Of a stretch of DNA of 64,000 nucleotides, positions 56,699-64,000 are shown piece after piece. Each line of letters begins with the position of its first letter. The first letter of the stretch is position 1. Below the pieces are notes generated by a model that saw only the letters and a list, made by a program, of their open reading frames with translations, was not told the DNA's origin and did not search any database. The DNA comes from Abelmoschus esculentus (Eukaryota; Streptophyta; Magnoliopsida; Malvales; Malvaceae). The DNA lies in the NCBI GenBank assembly GCA_035048815.1, contig JAUCBN010000001.1, positions 22,113,501 to 22,177,500 of the forward strand, in the 5' to 3' direction. A program made the position numbers and the translations under genes.

Positions 56699-56790
56699 GT
56701 CCCTAATGAATGAACTAATGAATCCAAGGTAGGAAATAGGAATTCTGAGGATTTCGGAGTCTGAATCTTTGCATGGCAATGGGAAACTGG

Positions 56791-56801
56791 GTTTATATAA
56801 G
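56791..56801 (-). promoter_or_regulatory. TATA box of the ERF gene
   Basis: Minus strand TCTTATATAAACC, about 95 bases before the chosen ATG. Transcription would start near 56760-56768, leaving a leader of about 65 bases and excluding the ATG at 56779. Confidence 0.65.
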
Positions 56802-57536
56802 AGATTCGATGCATGAATTTGGATTATTTTATTTATTTTAATAATAGTGGGATATTTAATTATTTATTTTATTTAATATTTCCCAAGTTGTTCATTTTTA
56901 GACACGTGCTAAATAATTTTGAATTTCTTGTTCTCACTTTCCAAATTTCATGACATCAAGTTGTTGGTTGCCGCTTCGCAGGCCTTATTGCCCACTTGTT
57001 CTTCTTGTTGCTAAATAATATTTCTTTATTAAATACCAATTACAAATTAAAAGAAATTCTGTAAATTTTAAATTTTATTTTAGTAAATACATTTTTTTCT
57101 AAAGGTTTATTAAGTCAAACATGTTTAGTATTACTAAATTAAAATTTATACTATCTTTTTTAAGTTATAAAGTATAAAATTTAAGATTCATAGTTAAAAT
57201 TTAAATTTTATATAAGATTAAAGATTTAAATTTCATAATTTAAATATAAAAAATTTATAAATCTTTTTACAAAACTTCTATATCAAAATATAGTCCAATA
57301 AATAAATGGTAATAAAAATGATAATTCTATAGTAAATATCATGTATCACCTATTCATATTTACCATAATATACTATTAATTGTTTTAATTAGTTTTGAAA
57401 TCCTAAGGACCGAAAGTGTTATTATCCCCTTTTAAAATAAAAAAAAATAATTTTTATAGTACTTTGTCACATTTTTTATTTTTAATTAAATAATAATTAA
57501 TTTTTTATTATTATAATAGTTCCAATATTCACTATA
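56802..57536. other. ERF upstream region
   Basis: AT-rich promoter-side DNA. An ACACGTGC G-box-like site lies at about 56902. No gene is seen. Confidence 0.45.
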
Positions 57537-59540
57537 ATTAAAGGGTAAAATTCACAAGTGATCAATAAACTTCAATCACTTATTCAATTTGGCAATCAAA
57601 CTTTTCAATAGCTTCAACATTATCATTAAACTTCCAGTTATGTTCAAATTTGACCAAACTCATTAACAATCATTAAAAGAGTAACGTGGTTATTAAAATA
57701 TTTTTATAATAACATATTTAGTTTTTTATACATTCAATAATTTCAAAAAATAAAATTAAACATCATTATTCTAATTTCATACTATTTTTAGTTAACATAA
57801 AACATTGCTAAATATTATAAAATTTTTAATGTTTTTTAATTAAATATTAAAAATTTAATACGTAACATATTACTTAATAAATATTAAATATAAGGTATAG
57901 ATTTCTACTCGGTATATCTGAATAATAATACCTTGTTGTAGATGACTTTTACCGTAAAATTGTCCCATAAAAAAATAACCAAACGGCAGACCTCAATTGA
58001 CGATCGAGCCATAGACTTTCCTTGTCCAAAACGGATACATTTGTCTTAAACAAAACTAATTAATTAAGAAAATAATCATACCTTTGGGGATAAAGTCAAC
58101 AAACATTATTGACTGGACCCACTATTCATCAAGATGCATTTTCTTATTTATTAACAAAACATTCTCTTAATCTCTTCCTCTTAATTAATTAAACTGTCTT
58201 TTTAGGTCGACATGGATGACATCTTTTCCTTGATTTTGTTCGGATGCTCTTAATTGGGCAGTGGCTGCTCACGGATAATAAAGACATAACTAATGCAACA
58301 ATCATAACATTTGAAACATTATAAATACGAAAATTGTTTAAGACGTGTAAATTTCGAAGTTAATTTTATAATTTTATAATTTTAATCTAGTAATTAAATG
58401 TTTAGTCTTTAGATTTGATCCAATTATTTGAAAAAAGTTTAAAATATATAATATATATGAAAAATAATTTAATTAAAATTTTATTTTAAATATTTTTTAA
58501 TTATATAGAGTTTTAAAAAAATTTATATTTATTAATTAAATTAAGGGTTAATCACTGCGGAGGTCACCTTTGTTTGCCCCCAGTACAAATTTAGTCACCG
58601 ATTTTGAAAATCAACCAATATAGTCACGTATGTTTTCGGGCTGTAAACTTATGGTCACTCCAGACGTTAAAAACCGTTAAAGGTTAACGGAGAGATGATT
58701 TGATATGATAAAAAAAGATAAATTATCTAGATAGTCCTTAAATTATCTTTAATTTAATCTTTAAATTTTAAATTTTTATATTTTCATCATTTCTCTAAAA
58801 AAAATTGAACAAATATTCAATAGCACAATAGCAATTTAACACCCAGTGAAACAAAACTACAAAAATTCAGAGTCCAAAAAAATAAAACAATAATTTACCA
58901 AAGATAAATCATAAAATGCAAAAATTGTCAAAACCAAATATAGGTTTTGATTAAATCCAAAACCACAATCGTTGAATATTTTTAATCAGATCAACATAAA
59001 AATGAACATCAGAAAAAATAAGAAGAGAAAGAAAAGAACAAATCTCCAACCCGAAACAACAATAACAAATAATTTTTTTTGTCTCTCTATTCTTCATTCA
59101 TAATCTTTTCCTTTCTCTCTCTCCCCCTTAATCTCTTGAAACGTAAATGTTATATTTCAAACATCAAGAAGTCTCTCTGTTTGTTATGAATCTTGTTTGA
59201 CTGATCTATACTTGGACAATCAACGTTTATTTTATGTGTAAGAGACAAAACTAAGAAAAAAAAAGAATTATAAGAATAGATAAGAATTAGAAGAGCAAAG
59301 AGAGATCAAGAACAAGAAATAGGGGAAAAGACAGAGTCGAATTTTCATTCAATTTTATCAATTTCTCGAATGTCCTGTAGGAAGAAAAAAGCACCCTTTT
59401 TAACTTTGTAAACAAAACGCAGAGTTTCAAAAACCTAAAAATAACTAAATACATTATCAAACCTTAAATTTAAAATTATTTATAAATTATTCCGTTACAT
59501 TATGTTTGATTCTGGAGAAAATTGGAGAAGTAACTCAAGT
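57537..59540. other. intergenic DNA with transposon-like stretches
   Basis: Two places open like plant non-autonomous DNA elements: 57541 ('aagggtaaaattcacaag' followed by gene-free text of the 'caatttggcaatcaaactt' kind) and 58548 ('agggttaatcactgcgg' followed by 'aggtcacc' and several 'tagtcac' words). I could not find their opposite ends. No coding frame. Confidence 0.35.
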
Positions 59541-59940
59541 TATTATTGTTTCTTAAGGTTAAGCATTTCATCCTTTGTAAGAAATGCGTCTTCACTTTTT
59601 TTGTGGGGGGGGATTTTTACTTAATATGCATCAAAGTCAGATTTTGGGCTTTTAGAGATGGTATGAAAGTGATGCCTTTTTTGATTTCCTTGTTTGCTTT
59701 TTTTAATTTATTTCCTTGTTGATTAAATAGGAAGATTTTAGGGTTTAATATTTATTTGGTTTGATTTTAATTGAATGCACATACATCAAGTCAAAGAATA
59801 AATATAGTTAAGAAGAAATAAATTTTTTTATGATTAAAGTAATTTATTGGGTTCATCTTTCTTTGTAGAAAATAAAGAATTTATAAAAGGATTCTTGTTA
59901 ATTTACTTCAAATTTTATTTGAAGGTTTAATATTGGCATA

Positions 59941-60104
59941 ATGAATATGACTGGAAAAGTTGGGAGTTTAATTTCACAAGGTGTGTATTCTGTTGCTACT
60001 CCTTTCCATCCTTTTGGTGGGGCTGTTGATGTGATTGTTGTTCAGTAATAAGATGAGAGTTTCCGAAGGACACCTTGGTATGTTCGGTTTGAGAAGTTTT
60101 AGGG
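59941..60104 (+). pseudogene. PAH/lipin phosphatidate phosphatase, first-exon fragment
   Basis: From ATG 59941 the frame reads MNMTGKVGSLISQGVYSVAT, PFHPFGGAVDVIVVQ, two stops, DESF, TPWYVRFEKF, stop. This is the N-terminal lipin domain of plant phosphatidate phosphohydrolase (PAH1/PAH2), which dephosphorylates phosphatidic acid in membrane-lipid synthesis. The three stops (TAA TAA near 60046 and TAG at 60100) all stand where the family has glutamine, so each needs only a C-to-T change. The retrotransposon at 60105 then cuts the exon within the next codons. The rest of the gene is not in the window. 59541-59940 upstream, without a gene, may be its leader or an intron. Pseudogene. Confidence 0.85.
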
Positions 60105-62279
60105 TGTGACCCCTAAAATTTACCTAATTTTATAAAACAAAAGTTAGGGGTTATGTTACTGAAACTTGATTTGCAATTAGGGTTTTATAAATTAAAAATA
60201 ATATTATTCGGAAAAATTATTAAATAACTTAATAATTTTAATACAGAAAAGTTAACCTTTAAATAACTGAGTTCAGCCCATAGTTCAATAAATATTTAAA
60301 ACTCTAAAAATCCAAAGTAATGTCCAAAGTCCTTTATACAAGAAAATAAAATCCAAATAAAATTTATAATTCGGAAACTAAAACTTTAAAACATACAATA
60401 AAAATAACCCGAGTCAAGATCCTCCAAGTACCGTACGTAGCCTAGGTCAGAGATCTGAAACAGGAAACTGTGGGGGTATAAGCTTGGGAGCCTAGTGTGT
60501 CTCTAAGGTGTAGATAAACATAACTACAAAACAGATAAGTATAACACAAAAAAGAATAACATAATTCAAAACATAATACTATATTTCAAATATAACAGAT
60601 GATGCTATATAATGAATGTATGATATGATATGCACCCATCTCCGAACACCATCAGAAAAGAAGGTTTCCCTGAACCACTCTATCTCCATACACACCATCA
60701 GAAGTGAAGCTCAGCCCGAAGGAGGAGTCAGTGAATAGAAGTAGACACTCGACTGGTAGGTGGAGCCACTGATCAGAAGTGATACTCACCAATAAGTGAT
60801 ACCACTGAACTTCCTCATACACATATTCTACCGATGCCATGATATGAACAGATAATCAGGTATTAACAGATATCAGAATCAGAATACATGCCTAAAAGAA
60901 TAACATGAGTCATGCATAACAGTTTAGAATCATATATTCAGTTAATATTTTAGAGCATAACAATTATTCAATTAATTTTAGAAAATAATAGAAATAATAC
61001 AATCAACATTTTACACGGAATTAACAGATACACATAAAGTTACACACAGAAATAAACAAGAAAACATAGGGAGAGACACACATGTAGCAGATCATTTAAT
61101 GCCAATAGTGACGTCTACTAGCCTCAGTCCTAATACTAGGTCTAGCAGGCGTCGCACCTACGAATAACAGAACATTAGACACACTAGTATGCCACTACAC
61201 CGATAGTACACATAAGAGAAACATAAATCGAAACTCATGAGCGTGTCTCGGTGTCTGAGGAACAAGAGGTCGTCCAAGAGGAGGAGGAGACAGATGCTCA
61301 GGATCGGAGTCCACGTCACCTGAACCAACAGAAACTATTTCAGAAACCCAAAATAGATAACTTCCAGATAAGCATACAAACTTAAAAGATTTAAAAATGA
61401 TACTTCGGGTTTGAATTTCAAAAAACAGCTAGTGTCATCGAACTTGAGACATCGAAAAACATAAAGTGGGACTGAGTTGGAAAAAGTCAACGCTGAAGTC
61501 AGCATTGGTTAACGTTGACGTCAGCAGGTGACATCAGCCAGGTCGGGTTGGTCATAGTCGGGTTCCAGAATTTTTCCGAGAAAATCTAGAAAAAATCCTG
61601 ATTTTTCCCAGGTCCCAAACACGAAATTTTAGACATTTATCCCCCTTAACTCGACTCTAAACCTAATTCAACATGCCTCTGATTTGGAAACAAACACACC
61701 TAAACATCAAATCCATTTTAAAATCGAAATAAACCCCCTACCTCAACCGATTAAACCACAAACAGAACCCCCACTTAAACGAACATAAATCCTAAACCAA
61801 TGAGTAAACCGACCCACCTAAACCTTCGACTAACCACCACTACTAACCGAACAACAACATAGCCAGAAATAAACCTAAAACATCACTTGAACAAACGAAA
61901 GAAATAAGGATACAAACATTTACTAAGCCTTACCAAAACAGGATCAAACGAGTACGAGAGAACAAGAGGAAAATTGTTTAGAATTCGGTTTGACTCAGTG
62001 TTATCACAGAAATGATAAAATCATATTAAAATCTGGAATTTAAGGAGAAAATTAATCTTCAATTAAAACCGTATCGGTTTTAAGAGAAGGAAGAACAATT
62101 ACCAAAGAAAATTGGTAAAACTACCCATTAAAGGTTTAGAGTTTTTAGAATTAAAAAACGAACCCTTAAGTTTTCAAAAATTATAGATTGGTCCCTGAAC
62201 CAAATTTAGAAATTCTCAATCTCTAGGGTTTTGAATTAGGGATTTAAGAACTTAAATTCGGGAAAATTGTGGTGTGATA
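60105..62279 (-). repeat. 3' LTR of element D
   Basis: Length and block order match LTR C reversed. It holds one perfect TGACGTCA near 61524 and variants nearby. The inner boundary is set by the purine tract CTCTCCCCCTT (plus strand) at 62281. Confidence 0.82.
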
Positions 62280-63623
62280 ACTCTCCCCCTTATAGAAATT
62301 TCGTCCTCAAAATTTACCAAAACCAAAAGATACGGATTCTAACTTAGATAATAGACTTGGGTTCCCATAAAGCAGGATTATCCAAAAGACTGTATACTGA
62401 AACTGAACTACTAGGATATTTTATAGAAATTTTCCAGATAACCAGAGATTGAACTAGAGATTGAGCTAAGAACATGCACCTCTATCCTCAATAGGGGTCT
62501 GAACTACTGCCTAAGATTACCCCGGAGTATAACCAGACTATGATGACTTTGGATAGTCCCTGAGACGGTGATCATAAGAATCGCAACAGAAATAGGCTCC
62601 AATCCGCATACGATACTCTTCTGAGTGCCACTTCTTACAGAACGAACATTGAGGCAAGGCTCGCGTACTAGTAGACCCAGGTCCACTAGCAGCAGGAACA
62701 ACAGAAGCAGCTGCCCATGCAGAACTCTGTAGCTCAAACTTATCACAACCCTTCTTTTGGGGTTGGAAACCCTGACTGTGCTGTACAGAAGTCGTAGGCT
62801 ATCGTATAGACCGATCTTGTCCCTATGATTCCAGCTGAACCCTCAAACTCTCGTTACGCTTAGTTGTCCTGGCACGCTTTTTAGAAAATGATCACATTTT
62901 TGTTTCTCGGTTGAAACAATTCCCGGAGCATACTAAATCAGTCGTAGAAACTCTATCTCGTACTCGTTAACAGTCATATCGTTCTGCTAAAGGTTTAGAA
63001 AGTCGTCCCAACACTTAGCTAAATACTCAAGACCTACATATCGATCCTCAAAAGCTTGTCTGAAAAACTCTCAACTGATCTTATCTAAAGTAGTCACTCT
63101 CTCCTCTATCTACCACTAGTTCAGGACTTCATCTTGAAACAACAATATAGCTGCCCTCAATTTCCTATTTTAAGGCTACTCATCTCCACAAACAGACGTT
63201 GAGACTTCTTCAGCCAATACTCTACATTAGCTAGGTCTGTACCGGTCTTACCATCAAACATAGTCATCCAGTAGCTAGAAACTCGGTAGAAATGGGTTTC
63301 TTAGCACCCTCATTCTATATAAGATAACGGAGCAACCCTCTCTGCATCGTCACGGAATCCAATCTGACAGTCTCGCTATCCCCAAAAGTATATTGTCCCT
63401 CACTTTGGACCGGTTGATCAACCTCGGCATACTGAACCTCAGTCTGAACCTCAGGTAAATCCTCCCCTCCTATCTCTTGAGCCAAACTCTGATCATGTGA
63501 CGGGTCCATAGGAGGAGGAATATCACTAGCAGATCCAATAAAACGACCTCGACCTCGACCTCGACTACGGCCTCGACCACGACCTCTCCCGGTCGCTAAA
63601 CGTATACTCCGATGCATTGACAT
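62280..63623 (-). pseudogene. shortened gag of element D
   Basis: Starts at 63623 (MSMHRSIRLATGRGRGRGRS, an arginine-glycine-rich head also seen in element C). It runs DSETVRLDSVTMQRGLLRYL before the first stop near 63315. After many breaks it resumes at the zinc-knuckle region (CSFCKKWH and DHRLRDY at about 62560-62660). The sequence then passes directly to the purine tract, so everything from protease through integrase has been deleted. The last knuckle cysteine has become tyrosine. Non-functional. Confidence 0.75.
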
Positions 63624-63808
63624 AGTAGAGTATCTACAGAATTTAGACAGAATCCTATATTAGAACCGGTACTTAGAGTATTATTCAAAATATTTCAGAA
63701 TTTTCAAAATACGAGTCAAAACAAGAATCTGGATTTTTAGATAAAATTAACAAAAACATTTGTAGATCAAAAATCATTTTGGACATCACAGTCCGAGGGT
63801 TGAACATG

Positions 63809-63820
63809 GCTCTGATACCA
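63809..63820 (-). other. primer-binding site of element D
   Basis: Minus strand TGGTATCAGAGC, five bases inside the 5' LTR, as in element C. Confidence 0.88.
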
Positions 63821-63825
63821 TTAAA

Positions 63826-64000
63826 TGCAACCCCTAAAATTTACCTAATTTCTTAGAACAAAAGTTAAGGTTTATGTTACTAAAACTTGATTTGAAAGTT
63901 AAGGTTTTATAAATTAAAAATATAGTATGTCTAATGTTTTGTTATTCGTAGGTGCTAGGCCTGCTAGACCTAGTATTAGGATTGAGTCCAGTAGACATCA
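63826..64000. repeat. 5' LTR start of element D with orientation flip
   Basis: 63826 to about 63923 matches 60105 to about 60205 in the same (minus) orientation. From about 63926 to the window end the sequence instead matches the reverse complement of 61109-61183, i.e. an LTR piece in plus orientation. Confidence 0.75.

Larger units (their letters stand above)
60105..64000 (-). mobile_element. element D: internally deleted relative of element C
   Basis: On the minus strand: a 5' LTR piece (63826-63925), tRNA-Met primer site, shortened gag, purine tract, then a full 3' LTR (60105-62279). The LTR shares the 'ctaaaattaacct' end, the 'gtaccgtac...ggatcctc' block and the GTCAACG/TGACGTCA segment with element C. 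Protease, RT and integrase are missing, so it is non-autonomous. The right end continues beyond the window after an orientation change near 63925. Confidence 0.85.

Noticed and set aside
62504..62746. 80-residue frame in element D
   Set aside because: Out-of-frame shadow of the gag zinc-knuckle region.

Overview
This window is nuclear DNA of a flowering plant, almost certainly a eudicot. It is AT-rich, carries several lineages of plant LTR retrotransposons and a plant hAT DNA transposon, and has one intact plant-specific AP2/ERF gene plus fragments of two plant genes (psbX, and a PAH/lipin phosphatidate phosphatase). I cannot fix the family from sequence alone; a Malvaceae-type genome would be my guess, at low confidence.

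Layout. 1-6760: decayed Athila-like Ty3/gypsy derivative on the minus strand (gag-protease, then a 'plant transposon protein' ORF, with no reverse transcriptase or integrase between them). 6815-9400: 5'-truncated Ty1/copia pol on the plus strand. 9401-11695: AT-rich DNA without a recognisable gene. 11704-52393: one hAT transposon, bounded by near-identical 17-bp terminal inverted repeats and a perfect 8-bp target duplication (ATTGAGTC). It is only about 3.5 kb of its own sequence, inflated to 40.7 kb by three LTR retrotransposons that sit inside it. A (14063-31973) is a full-length Tat/Ogre-like element. B (32183-42278) is a related non-autonomous Tat-like element that has lost gag and pol. 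C (42804-52000) is a Tekay/Del-like chromovirus. A and B have perfect 5-bp target duplications, and removing them makes the hAT transposase continuous.

52402-64000 is the only genic part. A truncated psbX copy lies right beside the hAT insertion site. Two small hAT-type non-autonomous elements follow. Then comes an intact single-exon ERF transcription factor gene (55961-56698, minus), then a PAH/lipin first-exon fragment with three stop codons. That exon is cut by an internally deleted relative of element C on the minus strand, which runs off the right edge with an abrupt orientation flip.

How the parts relate: A encodes every domain a Tat element needs, although its genes carry stops and frameshifts. 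B shares A's primer-binding site, its ORF1 and a hairpin-repeat array, so it looks like a passenger of the same lineage. The most unusual signal is that array, located between the coding region and the 3' polypurine tract. A and B both carry tandem short hairpins whose loops differ between elements and whose stems change in compensatory pairs (CTATTC/GAATAG, CCATTC/GAATGG, CTACTC/GAGTAG, CCATCC/GGATGG). This pattern suggests selected RNA or DNA secondary structure. Apart from ERF, no gene here looks functional.
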